Positions 36,541 to 50,780 of a stretch of DNA of 64,000 nucleotides are shown in pieces. The notes under the pieces were generated by a model. It made no database searches and had not been told where the DNA came from. It was given only the letters and a program-made list of their open reading frames with translations. This DNA is from Polydactylus sextarius (Eukaryota; Chordata; Actinopteri; Polynemidae). A program made the position numbers and the translations under genes. The stretch's first letter is position 1, and each line of letters opens with the position of its first letter. Location of the stretch: the NCBI GenBank assembly GCA_016801845.1, contig CM028919.1, positions 15,025,001-15,089,000 on the forward strand, given 5' to 3'.

Positions 36541-39500
36541 GAGCAGTGTGTGATGACTCATGCAGAATGTGTGGGCATTCTCCACAACCATCCTTTTCCT
36601 CCAACAGCATCAGCAGCACACAAACATGCACACGTACACACTCATGCAAACCCGAGTGAGGAAATGCAAATAGGTGGCTGAATGCACACATACATGAACG
36701 CAACTTACAGTCACACACACATCAACAACTGACAGAGCAACAGTGAATATGCCTCAGATAAATGAGATGAGACAAGCGATGCGATGACGCGGGCAGGGAG
36801 TGTCTGTCCTGATTCATGCCATCGTTTAAACTCACACAGCCCAGAAACTCAACGGACGCTCACACACTCTCCTGCACGCCATCGAGACGCATGCGAGGCA
36901 CATTTGAGTCCTATGGGGGCTACACTCCATATTTTTCCACACAGTTTCTATTAATAGCACAGCTCAGCTCCCATCCCTCGCTCCAGCTTGCTGTCCATAC
37001 TGCTCTCGAACACTGCCTCATTGTTTTGTTTTTTGTTTTTCCTCCCCGTTGTATCATGTTCCAAGCAGGAACACGAACAGCGACAGTCTCCTGTAGACGT
37101 CAGCGGATCGACAGATTGCACAAACATGCGCTTTGCAATCTGGCATTTGGGGCTAAGTGATCAAATGAGTTGAGCTGATATTTATGCAACGTGAGCGACG
37201 CTGCTTACAGATTATTCCCAGCTCTTTTTTGCTGTTGTTGTTGTTGTTTTTGACTTTAGCTTTAGTGCCTCAGATGGCCACATCAAGTAGGCTGAACTCC
37301 ATCCATCTGGCATGTTAACATGATAAAAAAAATCCCCAAAACAAACACAACAGATACAGAACTTAACCCAGATCTGTTTCACACATCTTGTTGAAAATAG
37401 AAAATGTAAAAGTCTGAATGAGCATCCCTGGTGTCTAACAGGTAAAGGGTATGTTTACAATGCAAATTTTTGAGTTTAACAGGACCTCACGTTAGTGCAA
37501 AATACAACACACCGATAACAACGGATTCATTCAACTTTCAAAATAAAAAAGTAACAGCCATGGAGTGAACCTTTAGTTACATATTCACATTTTGCTAGTA
37601 TAATCCGATTGATAGATCTGAAGAGAGGATGTCTCAAGTACAATATATCATCATTATTAAGCTGTATATTACAGTACATAGCAACATCAAAGCTCCTACT
37701 GTAACAATATCTCCTGGTTACATGGGACTTTTGTTTTCCCAAATACAGTATTTGTTACATGGGTAACATCTTACTTGAAGCTCTTTTAAACATCTCATCA
37801 AACTACAATATGTTTATTTACAATAACTACACGTCTGAAATAGTTTTATGCGGTTATGACTAATGCAGGAGGGGGCATTTTACATCGTGCTTATAAATGA
37901 GGTGTTGCTGATTAATAAGCAAGTCTTCAAGTAAAATGTCACCCTAAAGTGCCCAGTTGTTGATTCTGCTGCACACGTAAAGACAGAGAAGGAGACAGAC
38001 GAGAACAGTTGCTGTGCTTTTCTTTTCATTTTTTTTTTTGTTTGTTTGTTTTAGTTTGTTTTTGTTTTCCAGAGAGATGGACACACAGTTAAAAGGGGCA
38101 TCGTCAGTATCTTTGGGTTTAACAGTACAAGAGCAGATTAACTGCCGAATTGTTAAAACCGCCTGAGAGATGGAGAAAAGTTGACAAAATAATCTGACCC
38201 TCCTCTGCGTCCCACACGACCCTCGATTACATCACAGACACACACTCGTCACGACGACCACAGCTAACGGTGGAGGGGGTGGGGTCACATCACTATACCC
38301 TGTTGCTCAGCAGAACCGCAACCTCATTGTGCCATGTACCGGACAAAATATAACGTTTTAACAATCTACATAGAGACCGAGAGTTACCTATGATCATGAC
38401 GGTGAAGATCGTTTTCTCCGTGTTCAGGACTTGTGAGCTAATGTTAGAAGATGGAAATCACAAAGAAGACAAAAAGAAAATATACATTTAACAAAAAAAA
38501 ACACAAAAAATGTACAAATAGATATGTAGGTAAAAAAGTATTGTGCTTTTGGCTGTCCTGTGTACAATACAGAGCTCCTGCATGAAAAAAACAAAGTGTA
38601 GGATAAATGTGCACTTTGGAAATAGAGCAATGGCTCCAGGATATTTTATGTTAAGCATTAATAACATAATGTAGGCAAAATATGGCAAAGTAAAGTTGTG
38701 TGTGTGTGTGTGTGTGTTCATGATATAAAGTGCAATGTGAGGGCATTTAGGCTGAGTGAGCCCTGTTTTTCTCTTCATATAATCCATGTAACAGTGTTGC
38801 TTGAATTAAAACCACAGCGTGTGTGTGTGTGTTTCTTGTTTTTATCACAAATGAATGCATTTGTTTACATGCTGTATGTGTGTGTGTGTTTGCGTGTTTC
38901 CTGCCTGGATGAACCTGTAATGTGAAGAGGAAATGTGTCCATACCAACTAAAGAGGAAACCAAATTACTGAATAACCTGCATTTTTTTTTAACATCCATC
39001 CCTTATTAGCATTATGATAATCACTCTCTTTATTTTTCTGTGTGCTTTCTTGTGTGAGGGGTGAGGGTTGTTTGATTAAACATTAATTTAAAAAGCATCA
39101 TAAAGCAAATATTTAAGAAAAAAAAAAGGCAAAAAAAGAGAGAAACCTTCACATGAAAAGTGCCAAAACAAACTGACATTCTCAACCTCAGAACCAAATA
39201 AAATAAGAGAAAAAAAATCATCCCAGTTCACTTTCATCTTACCAGCTTGGTAATGATTATCCAAGCGTGTCCTCAAGGCAGACTTGTATATCTGTTTCAT
39301 ATTTTGATGAGAGTCCAACTTCGGATCATCCAGAGCTGCTATGCACTTAGATGAGAGTCTTAAAAGGATTGTTGCGTTGTATCAGTAGCGTGTGAGCATG
39401 CCCTGCCGCTGGATGCTTCTCTGCTTCGGATGAGGATGTTTAGAAGAGATGCATGTGAGTTTTTGATATCTGGATAAAGGTGAAGAAGGGTCTTTTTTTA

Positions 39501-40397
39501 AATCTTGCAGGAGAAATGATTAGGATGACAATTATTAGGGTGAATCTGTCCTCTCAAATTTAAGCTTTAATGCTTCATCATCAACTGTTATATCGTTGGG
39601 GCAGGGCATATATAACCTAGATGGAATATACCTAAATATCCCATATTTATATACATCAGAGTCCTCCTGTGTGGCTCTAGGATGTGGCTGGATCATGTGT
39701 TTTGCTGCCGTCGTTCATGCTAGCAGTCTCAAACCTTCGAGTCCTGCCCTCGCTGGCATGACGGACACCTCGGTTTCTTAAATTGTAAAGTATTTCTACC
39801 AGATGAGTGAGCTTAACTATCTTTGTCGACTCTGTTACATACACGTTACGTTTCTCTATAGTTGTTATAATAAGGGTTACGCAAAGGATGAGGGCGCCGG
39901 GGTGTTAGGAGGGTGTTCAGGTGTGAGCTGAGCAGGGAGGACGGGAGGAAGGGAGGGGTGTGGAGGTGAGAGAGGACACTAAATGTTTTGTGTAGATTCC
40001 TGTGTAAAGGCCCGTCTGTGGTCTTCAATTCAAGTCCAAGGTCTTGATGATATTCAGATACTCAGCCAGGGTTTATGGCACTTGGACGATGCAAAAGTCC
40101 ACACTGTTTCTAACATTGTCCACAGGCTTCTTGTTTTTCATTGGCTTCTTGATATTTTCCCTTCATCTTTCCTTTAAAAACAATGCACATGGATGTAATA
40201 CTCCAATCTGGACTCTGGTATGTTTCCGGTATGTAAGTTGTGTTTGTGAATGCACCAGTCAAACGGAGGAGGATGTGGATGATGAGATTCCTGTTGCCTC
40301 CCAGACGTTTTGCTCTGAGTGAAACATTTAGTGAGTCTCTCTTTTCTCTCGTCTCTCTTCTTTCTCTCCCTTTTCCCTGTATTACCTCCTCTCTCAC

Positions 40398-40399
<2 letters not shown>

Positions 40400-40429
<30 letters not shown>
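40400..40429. repeat. (CT)n microsatellite
   Basis: CT run 38 bases beyond the diras1 stop codon, so it would be a GA run in the proximal 3' UTR of the transcript. Confidence 0.9.
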
Positions 40430-40432
<3 letters not shown>

Positions 40433-40467
40433 GTGCCTCCACCTCCCCTCTCCTCCATCTCCTGGAT

Positions 40468-41800
40468 TTACATCACGCTGCATTTGCCCTTCAGTCTCTC
40501 AGCGCGGGACTGCTTCCCCGAGCGTTTGCCGTCGATGTTGAGGCTCATGTTCCTCTTCTTATCCAGGTTGAGCAGCTCCTGGAAGAGCTCGGTTACGTTA
40601 TGGTTGGTTTTGGCCGATGTCTCCATGAAGGCGCACTTCCACTGGTTGGCCTGAGCTTCCCCATCCTTGGTTTCCACCTCCCGCTGGGTCTCATCGCTCT
40701 TGTTTCCCACAAGCATGATGGGAATGGCCTCAACGTTGCCCTTTATGGCCAGAACCTGGGGCAGAGAGGGAAAATACATTTCCAAGGTAAATTTATCACC
40801 ACTTACAGCATCCTGGGAGGTGTAAGACTCTTACATTCAATCCTTGCTGAATAAGGTACAAACAGCCTGTGTAACAAGTAATTATAGACAACTTTGAATT
40901 AAAAAAAAGAAAATATGACAGTTAATAGAAAACAATATGACAGTAGTACGTACACATTTTACAACTTATCTATCTGACATATATAATAGACTATGTTCAT
41001 CATAATTTATGAATGAATAAACTTGAATTAAGCTCAGCCTTTGGATCGTCTGGGTCTGACAAATTATTTTTTTACTGTTTTTTTTATAAAGTTAGAAACT
41101 CATTACTATTTACATCTCCAAAATAAATCCAAATAAATCCAAAATAAAATAAATAGTCTGAATCCATTGTAGCTGTTTTCCAGGAGGTCATGTCAAAAGT
41201 TTCTTTTCTTTCTTTCTTATTTTAAGAAATGTTTTAAAGTTGCACGAAAAAGACAAAGCACATTCTGCTGGAGGAGAATATACATCTACTAAATTGATTT
41301 TTTTTTTTTTCAACTTGGCACTCCAATACTTGTCTTAATGGTTTATTACTGAGTTGTAAAAAATTCACAAATGCTGCGTCAACCATTGAAAAAAAAAAAA
41401 AAAAACATTAAGTAAAACTGCAAAATCTGCAAATAGTAAAAGTGGTACAAATAATAATTTAGTACTTTCTCAATGACAAACACTGTCCCACCTGTTGGTA
41501 AATGGGTTTGAGCTCCTCCAGAGACTGTTTGCTCGTGATGGAGTAGACCAGGATGAAGGCGTGACCTTTGGAGATGGACAAACGCTGCATGGCCGGGAAC
41601 TGGTGGCTCCCCGTGGTGTCGGTGATCTGAAGCGTGCACACGCTCTTATCGCAGCTGATCACCTGGCGGTAGGTGTCCTCTACCGTGGGGATGTAAGTGT
41701 CCCTGAAGGTGCCCTTCACGAAGCGCAGGACCAGGGAACTCTTCCCGACTCCCCCTGCCCCGAACACCACCACGCGATAGTCGTTGCTCTGCTCCGGCAT
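40468..41800 (-). CDS. diras1: DIRAS family Ras-like GTPase 1
   Basis: Two coding exons on the - strand, 41800-41492 and 40755-40468 (TAA), give 198 residues, exactly the human length. Motifs: P-loop GAGGVGKSS, effector region FRDTYIPTVEDTYRQV, DTTGSHQFPAM (G3, with Ser where Ras has Gln61, normal for Di-Ras), NKSD (G4) and ETSAK (G5). The C-terminal CSVM is a CAAX box. Family role: membrane-bound small GTPase with low intrinsic hydrolysis, mostly GTP-bound, expressed in brain; it binds SmgGDS and opposes Ras/Rho signalling. The N-terminal half is nearly the same in DIRAS1 and DIRAS2; CSVM and linkage to gng7 and gadd45b favour DIRAS1. The coding intron (736 bases) is unremarkable. Confidence 0.94.
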
Positions 41801-41833
41801 TCTGCCCCCCTCAGGCTTAAGACAGTGTTACAC
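41801..41833 (-). other. diras1 5' UTR part of the ATG exon
   Basis: On the - strand CCATCACAG/GTG gives an acceptor at 41834, leaving a 33-base leader before the ATG. This implies at least one upstream untranslated exon. Confidence 0.5.
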
Positions 41834-43801
41834 CTGTGATGGTGATGGTTGGGGTGGGGGCATGAAGAGGAAGGTGAGAAGAGGAGGAGGAGCAGTAAAT
41901 ACAAAGTTGAAGGAGAGAAAGGAAGAGTAGGTGTCGGTGGGACTCGACCTCAGTCCAGCGGGTGTGAAAGCACTCTGTCTGTCCTTGTGGTCTGACTATG
42001 AGCCAGAGTACAAATTAGAGAGGATGAGTTTGGTGAAGTTCCAAGTGTTTCACCTGACGCAGACATTTCCCTAATCAATACCATTCGCAGAGTCACAGTT
42101 TCTCACTTTCAACCCCAAAAACATTCCAGCTCCTCCTCATTTATCAACTTAAGCAACTGCAGCAAACCCTGAAAGAGACAGAGTCCTTGCAGCTTAGGAG
42201 AATAATCCTCAGGCCTTCAGGGGCTGCACGCAATAACATGAACTCATGTATAATACAACACACCTCAAACACCATCTTTAAAAACAACTAGAACTGAATT
42301 TGTGCCTCTGTAAGACAAGAACTGAACACCAGTACTTTCACAAATTGAATTTCTACTGCAGAGCTTCTATATTAGATCACATTATGTTGCCTGAGTGCAT
42401 AATGTTGACATGACACTCTGTATCTTGCATATAAGCATGATGAGACTCACTTACATCAATTAAAACTGATTCACTTCATTGTTTTGGCAAAAATCCAGCC
42501 ACAAAATGTGAACAGGAACAGTGTTAAATGTGAACTAAAACTAAAAAATATGATTAATTAGAAACACTGACGTGTGTAATATTTTGTGTTTGTATATTAT
42601 GCAACATATCTAGAATTACTGCCTTGTGGTTGTCAACCACTGTCAATCAGTCCATTTTCAAGCAATATTACTGCTTAAATTCATGCATAATGTCCAAAAA
42701 CATCATATGTAATGTCACAATGACCTTTGACCTTTGACTACTAAAAATCGTATCTTATTAATGTGCGTTAATAAGAAGGAGTGTCAACTCCTTCTTTATT
42801 AAGGCAAATAAAACGTACAGTAATGTAATGTGGTAAAAAGCAGAGCCGACAGAAGTATAATCTAATATATAATCAAATGCATTAGTAAAACTATAAAATT
42901 CAGATTATAAAATTTATACAACTAAATCTAAAGAATTTTAAAAAAAAAGACTGATTCCAGAACATCAACGACTGGTTAGTAGTTTGACTCATGTGTCATC
43001 GTTACCTGCTGCAGCTCATACATATGCATCTGAACAGCATCCTCACATCTAATCTGCTGTGATCTGTGTAAGTGCGTGTGTGTCCGCCGAGCGTCTGTGC
43101 ATGATTACACATCGCATCTCGTTGCATTATTCATCCGTTGTGGCTCTAAACTCGCCTTAAGGTCCCATAATAAGATGCTCCTTCAGTTGTGATCATGTGC
43201 CGCTCTCTAAGCTCCAACTGTAATGAAACAGTAAATTGACATCAATACTGGATGGAATAAGTGGATTTCTGTCATGCTTGCACTGCTGGAACCTACTATT
43301 GATGGTGGGGCCCTTGTAATTGCATTGCCAGGTTCTAGATAATATCAGTCGAGGAGTTCAAAATAAATGGGGGTTCAGGGAGCGCCTCTTGAGTTTTATG
43401 GTCAGTCTATAGCTGTAAGTCTGGGTGACATGTAAGGGTGTTTTATATCCATGCTGAACACATAACCACACTTTTATTTGCAGGTGAGCCTGTATTTTGT
43501 TGCCTTGCTCTGGAAAAGCATAAAGTCTTATTTGATGTTTCTCTGGTGCTTCAAGATAATATGTTGATTTCTTTCTTTTTTGAGAGATACTGTAAAAAAA
43601 AAATGCAACTCAGATAAATTAAAGTATTTCTAATTACAGCAGAATGTGGGAATAAGAACACGTGAAAACTAACATCACTTCACGTTCTAACTAAACAGCT
43701 GTTAAGCTTTATGAGGCTTTCAGTCACTGCCAGAGCTGCGTCAGGATTTCTGCTTAGACCTGCTTTATGTCACATGGAAACATACATATATGCACAATTA
43801 T

Positions 43802-43840
<39 letters not shown>

Positions 43841-46800
43841 CACGCACACACACACACAGATGCACATAAGTGTTTTAAAAAGCCAAAACATGAATAATCT
43901 GTCATTTCTTGCAGAAGGCAGCTGTTTTCATCAAAAATAGATATAAAATCTGCTGTTCTCTACCTGTTCAGCAGCAGACAGATGATGCATGTTAACAAAT
44001 TGAACATGGTGAAACATTTAGTCACTAAAAAAAAGGAAGAAAAGAGCTGAAAGAGAGTGAATATTGAACTAGACACAAACATGATTTAAAATGGATGATA
44101 ATAAAGCTCTGTGTCTGCTGAATTTGTAATTAGTTGACTGTTTGCTAACACGTCGGCCATATCTGCTCCCTGTGTCGATAGTGTGTCAGTGATGTGGCCA
44201 AAACAAAAATCAATGAATGCAGGATTCACATAATTGCAGAGCTCTGGGAACACTCAGATGATTGTAAAGTAAAATAACAAGTAGAGGTGAATCAGGGAGG
44301 GAGTGATAAATTGTATCAAGAGATAAGTGTGTAAACTGTGATAGATAATTTAACTGTATTTTAATTTAACTCTTCCAAATAAAATCAGGTAAATAAGGGA
44401 TTTGTTATCCTGTCTGATATCACATTAATACAGATAGAAGCGGTGGAAAAGGAGATCACTGCTTATATTTTGTTGGTAATTTAATAATTTGTGTGTTTAC
44501 AGCTGATGTATCAGTGCATCTGTGATTTAGCTGCATAGTCAGACATGTGCAGATATTAGTTTTACTCTCTGTCTTTGTGTTTCTTTATCTTTAATCATAC
44601 ATCCTGACAATGTTTTTCTTTGACCTGTGCTTACTGTTTCTCTTCTGTCTCCTGCTTGGTCTCAACGTTATTTAATCAATAAACTAAGGCTGCTGTGGTT
44701 CTGATCGATGGGGTTCGTCTATCTGGTCCCTGTCAGTTTGTCATCCACCATCACTCTGTGCTCTTTATTGCTTTGTTTTTTTTCTGACAAGAATTTCAGC
44801 TTCAGTCAACGGTCGTGTTCATCAAAACCTTCCTCCGCTCACTTCTTTTACCTGAACTAAAATTAGCTGCCTCCTCCTGTCAACAGCTATAACAACACAC
44901 GCAGGTGCAACCTTACAGCGACACACACATACACATGAAAGCACACGAACAAATGAAAACACACACACACTGTACTTCCGCTCCTTCATCATTTGTCCTT
45001 GACACCAGGCGTCTGAGATTAATGACACTCTTTCCAAATGTGAGCTGTCTCCGTCCCCCCTCCTCGTTTCTTGTTTTATTTGAAACGAGAGGACTGCAGT
45101 TCCTTAATGAATTAATGGTATACTATAAATGCATCTGTGGCAGCGCAGCCAAACTCCATTAGCAGATAGCTTTGGCAGAGACCAAACAGGCCTCCTCTCC
45201 TCTCGGTCAGAAAATAGCTGCAACGCAGCCCTCTCCACTCGTTTATTTCACGTCGTGAGCGAGGAAATGTCACCTTTAGCAAAAACATGCACATAATTTC
45301 CCTCAAGAGAGCCACTTACGCAGCGGCACAAAGGAAGCACATTAACCAACATCAAACACAATGCCATTCAACAGATCAAGAGCGTGATTAAATAGACACC
45401 CACAAAACGGTCCCATGGTATCTTGTGGAAAAAAGGGTTTTAATCAACGGATACAGGAATGCTGAGGATACATGGCTATTTGACGATGAGTGTTTTATAT
45501 GATCAACTGATTTTTGGCTTTTTTCTGAGATATTTGTTTTCTTCTGGTCACACAGGTTCACATAAACACTCAGCACAGCATCTGAAACCTGCACAAAGTT
45601 TCTTTAGCAGCCAGATGTCAGACAGTGTATGAGCATGTGTGTGTGTGTGTGAGATGTGTGTTTGTGCCTGTGCAGTGAAGCAGAAGATTCCCTGTTCTCT
45701 GTGCACACATCAGCCCACGCTTGTGTGTGTGTGTTTTACCACAGGAATGAATCTGCGTTTTTGTTTTTTTTGTTTTTTTCAGAGAAAGCAATTTTTAGCC
45801 CGGGCGTTTTCATTAGGTTTGAACAGACTGTAGAGGTTCAATTTATAAATGTTGATTCACTCTCACACCTTCAGCCGTGTCGCTGCTTCGACACGTTCAC
45901 ACCTGCTAACAAAAATAGAAAGCCTAGAGAAAACAATAACTCATATGTTATTATATTTTAAGGTATTCCATAAAGGTCTTGTATATGCGCGCGTGTGTGT
46001 GTGTTTGAGAAGGATGATGCAACAAAGGGAAACAGTTCTTTTCATTTCCATTAGAGCTAGATCTATAAAATGTTTGCAACCCATCAGAATGTTCAGTGCA
46101 GATCCTTTATTATTATTATAATATTAAACATTGTTTATTATTATAATAATAATAAATGATCTGCCCTGAACATGGGCTGATGCCAGGATTGATGCCACTC
46201 CTTGATGTTTACAGTAAGCAGCTGGTTAGCTTAGCTTAGCCTAAACTATTTACAGCTACGTTGTTCAATTGTATGTTTTCATGTGACTATCGTTCCTTGT
46301 AGAGTTTTCACAACTAAATCAATCAAACAACATGAGCATAAACAATCGTTTTACTTCCTTTGTCTGATTCAGTCCAAACAAATCTCCATGTCATACACAG
46401 TGTGTGACAACGTATGCATGTATGTAAAACTGCGTTTGGACTAGCTGAGGTTAGAGGTGTGTGAGAATGAGTGTGTGTGCCTCTGATCAGTGTCAGTCTA
46501 TACTATGATTGAGCTGACATCACTGTACATGTGTGGAGTATGTTTGTTAGACTGTACAAGAGATTGCAGCACTGTGGTCTTGGCTTAGAAGCTAATCATT
46601 GAGCTTAACCTCCTCTGTGCTCCCGGCCTGCTCTGCATTGACCCAATTCCCAGGACTTAAGTTACCAGCAGTCTCACTGTAAGACTTCATGCAGCTCCTG
46701 ATGCACATGGAAGCTCTCTGATACTCAGGCACATCCCTTTGACTCAGCATGTTGTTGTTGACTTTTATCTCACATGAACCAGGAGGAACTGGAAATGTAA

Positions 46801-49800
46801 AACATATCTATGACCTTTGTTTTTTTTCCCCTCATAGTTTCTTTCATATTCAGTTTGTCTTCACAGTTTTTATTACCTTTATTAAACAGCAGCAGTGGAA
46901 AGTTGACAGAAATGGGAAGGAAATAGCTCGAACCTGTGGATGTTGCAGACGATGGTTTGCATCTTTATGATTCACACCCGACTTTGTTTTAATCTCACTT
47001 CATCTGGATAATAAGCATTTTTAGGAAAACAATTCTTAACACAACTAAGTTATACATTTCTCAGAACTACTGCCAGTTGTCCTATTTGGAAAGACGGATA
47101 AATGTGATTATAGATCATTTATTGACAAAAAATAAAATTCATTTGAAAAGTATCAAAAAGAGAAGACCTGAAGAACTGAGAGCAGCACTTGTCCAGTAGA
47201 GGGCTGGTTAGTCTGACTGTAAAATGATCTTTGAGTTCAAGTTAAAACCTGAAAAGGAACTAAAACCATTATCTGGTTGAATATGGTGACAGACCATGCT
47301 GCTAGCAGAGGAAAAGCTACCACCTATGTTTAAAAACCTGCCTCTACCTGCAGCTACTATCTGAAAACTAAATCGAAACACAAGAAATATGCCTTTTTAA
47401 TTAAAGGTTAAGAGGAAAATATTTTCTCCTCAGGCTCAGGGAGACTGATTCCTGAGCTGCAATCAAACACTATAACCATAATCCCACCAATTCTATGCAG
47501 CGGGTCTAGCCAGCATTGGATGTAAGATGCCCTTGTAATTGGTCTTTGAGTGTGTATTAGTGCAAAGTATTAGCTTAACCTGGGGAACCCTGGGTTGCTC
47601 CGTCTGGCCTCTCTGTAAGACCCAGCTAATACCTCAGTCTGACAATCTGGAAGAAACAGGTTCCTAATAACATCAGACCTGGGACAAAGAACAGTGCAGA
47701 TTTACCAACATTGGCAAAGGAGCAATATGTTTTGTTTTCAAGTCTTCAAATTGTTTGCAAATGTATTTATTTTAAAAAAAAATCCTACTTTTAGAAGCTC
47801 TGAAGGCCCTGACCTGGCTGAGGAGTAAACTACAGACTGGTGGGGTGTGTTACAGAAGCAGTCCTGCAGTGACAGATGGTGACAAGGTTGGTAGCTTTGG
47901 ATCAACTCCACTGGTTTCTACGGGCAAGATTTTTTTAATAATACCAACTCATCCAGCTCTGCTAACACCACAGATGGTTATTTAAAGTAGAAACAACAAG
48001 GGAATCCTGCTACTGACGCTCTAATGATGCAATATGAATCGTTAAGAAACCAACTGTTGACTTCTCTTCATCTCTAACATCAGAATACTTTTATTTCCCC
48101 TTCACTTCTCATAATTCTTTTAAATCAGTTTTAAATTTGGATGACATTTTACATTAAATGAACTGCTGATATTTGAGCAAAATGTAAAAATGAAAATAAA
48201 ACAGGGTAACAGAGGTCACAGTGTGCATAATAGACCAGAACAGCCAACACAATCCAAACCTGTGATTATTTATGCACAAGACCAAGAAAATTCTTTATAA
48301 TGAAGACTGTGTGCATCTTTCAAATGAGCTGATGCCGTCACAACAACTATAATACTTTAGCATTGATCTGCTCCAGTGTTACAGCAGACATTATACAGAA
48401 TATGGTTATATATAGCTCAGAAGTGCTCAGTGGTGATGATGCACTTGACTTGTGCTGCCAAAGCAACAGACAGACTTAAACATCCTGAGGAGACAACAGT
48501 TCACCATCTTAATCAATAAAATAACCAGATAAAGATGAAACGTTCACAGAAGCATCTGACATGTCGGCGCACTCTTTGAGACAAGAATCCATTTTTGTTT
48601 CATACATTAGTGATAAAAGTGACTTTATATTAAAAGAAATGTCTTTTTTCCTCAGTCAAAAACTGCATAGTCCTCTCACACACAACACACGTGAACCTGA
48701 TTAAATGAACGTCATTTAATTCTCCTCTTCAAACACTCCAGCAGCTGGAGGTGGTTTACTGAGCATGCACGGTGCAAATTAGCTCAAATTCAGAGTTTTG
48801 GTCCTTCACAAACAACTGTTGACCAAAACAAAAACAACACCCAGACAGTGATACATGAATGGAAAGATTCACAGACAATAGTGTATAGTATATATAATAT
48901 ATAATATTTTTAAGCAAAAGAGACTTTTTGTGATTTATTTTCCCTTTCATCTGACTCTTTATGAACTAAACATCTGTGAGTCATGTACATGTTTCTACAC
49001 TTGCTGGGATCCTGGTGCTTCATAGTGAACCAATATTTACATTTGTGTGTATCTACATCTAGACGTTGATATGTTGTTAGGACATTTTGTTTATTATTTG
49101 ATATATATTTGACGGAAATGTTTAGAAAACACTGAATATGTGATGGGCTGTGATTAAATAATAAGATAAATACTCATATAAGAAACTGATTAAGACTTTT
49201 CTTTTTGTGGCTGCAGCTCTCTGATCATGACAGATGCAGTTTTTGTGTCCGGACAACATAATTCACATCTGTCTCAACATCTGGACCTCCGTTATCTCAC
49301 ATGACTTTTAGTGAGGTGCTTCTACAGTAGAAGAAAAAAACTATCACATAAAAATCATCATCAGCATCCACACGTCACCAGCATCATCCTCTCGTTCTGT
49401 GCATCTTTCCCTCCTTAGTTACCTGAGTATCGAGTCATTTCTTTGTCCTGCCTCGGCACGGTGAAATATTCTTATGCAACTGCACCGTGGCCATTCAGGA
49501 TAGACAAACAAATGGACAGGCAGGCAGCCAGGATGTCGACACTCCCCCACACTTCCACTTATCCACCATCCACGTCCAGCACATGCACGCTTTAATACAG
49601 TCTGCATCTCTATTCTCCTCTCAGCCACACACTTTAAAGCTTAATCGCAGGATTTACTGCCATACATCTCTTCTCTCCTCTTTCAAACCCTGCAACACAC
49701 ACACACACATACACACACCCATGACTGGCATTGTTCAATGCATACAGGAAGTTGAGTCACATACATATGTACACACACAGAGGCACACACAAGGCCTAAA

Positions 49801-50603
49801 TGATTCACAACTCCATTTGCGTGCCATGATGACTTTCCTCTCTACTCATGAGACCAACAACAAACAGCACATCAGGGATGGAGGAAGAAGAGGAGGAGGA
49901 GGGATGGAGAAACACGGACCCAGATGGTGGATTAACGGTGGCATTTGCCACAGAAATCGGGCTTTATGCGTCACGCTGGCGTCATTATTAGTGTATAGTC
50001 TCCGTAACGTTGACGAGCATCTCCGCCTGGTTTGTATGGTCAGGAAGGGGGAGAGGGGGGAGGTAGGGGAGGCGGTGGGGGGGTTTGGAGAGGGCTTGCC
50101 TACCGTCGGTCCGCAGATTGTTGCGCAACGCCATTACAGACCACCCTACTCTGCTTGGTTCATTCATAAATACCAGAGGATCGCCATCTCGCAGCTGTGC
50201 CATCATTTCGCAGTCGCAGTACCCACCCCACCACCCCTCCTCTCTATCTCCCCCCTCCTCCTTCCCTTACTCCTCAAAGCAAAATGATAATCCCGACACC
50301 CTCATATCTCTGCCCTCTCTCTCCCTCCTTCCTGCTGACTGCCAATATGGCTGTGCGGGCATAAGCTACAGACATATAATTTACACCAACGAATATATCA
50401 GGACAAAGAAAAAAAGCGAGTCGTGATTATTTTTGAATCAACACAAATCAAACAAATAGAGAATTGGATTCGTCATCCCGTAAACTGCAGGAACCGTGTG
50501 CACGCAGCAGCCATCCAGGCAGGCAGGAGGACCGCGGTTACGCCACTGAATACCGACATCTAACCTCCATTTAAAGATGTGAGGATGAGCAGCATCTTCA
50601 TAC
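41834..50603. other. Probable long 5' intron of diras1
   Basis: 8.8 kb with no supported coding region. Contains a CA repeat (43802-43859), a fragment of the TTAGCTTAGCTTAGC repeat near 46217, and several stretches low in simple repeats (43000-43230, 45100-45330) that might be regulatory. Confidence 0.45.
43802..43859. repeat. (CA)n microsatellite
   Basis: CA run with two CG interruptions. Confidence 0.95.
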
Positions 50604-50744
50604 CTGTTCGTGAAGAATAGCTCCGCTTCAGGCTCGTCCTTGGTTTAAACGGATGAAAGACAAACGCCAAAAGCGTCCTAAAGCATTTTACTCGGTTCAT
50701 GTAGAGCTCATGTCGTCCGATTTCTAACACCACCACCACAGCAG
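50604..50744 (-). other. Candidate first exon and promoter of diras1
   Basis: On the - strand CACGAACAG/GTATGA is a good donor at 50604/50603. The upstream side ends in a CT/GA tract (50745-50780). Neighbouring sequence from about 49950 to 50650 is relatively CpG-rich. Assignment to diras1 rests on strand, position and the predicted acceptor at 41834. Confidence 0.35.
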
Positions 50745-50780
50745 ACTCTCTCTCTCTCTCTCTCTCTCTCCTCTCTCTTT
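50745..50780. repeat. (CT)n microsatellite
   Basis: CT run next to the candidate diras1 first exon. Confidence 0.9.

Larger units (their letters stand above)
32946..40467. other. Long noncoding interval; diras1 3' UTR and intergenic
   Basis: No supported coding region. Contains microsatellites (33741-33776 GT; 34044-34070 GGA; 34741-34810 AT-rich; 36504-36539 GT; 38697-38717 GT; 40400-40429 CT). The part adjoining 40467 is probably diras1 3' UTR on the - strand. Short open frames here are mostly low complexity. An AATAAA on the - strand near 34695 is one of several possible transcript ends. Confidence 0.5.

Noticed and set aside
40240..40854. 204-residue + strand open frame
   Set aside because: It is antisense to the second diras1 exon and includes a CT microsatellite; the conserved protein is on the - strand.
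49487..50287. 266-residue + strand open frame
   Set aside because: Its product is rich in His, Thr, Ser and Pro from CA/CT-rich DNA, matches no family, and lies in a CpG-rich area where stops are rare. No splice or promoter support.
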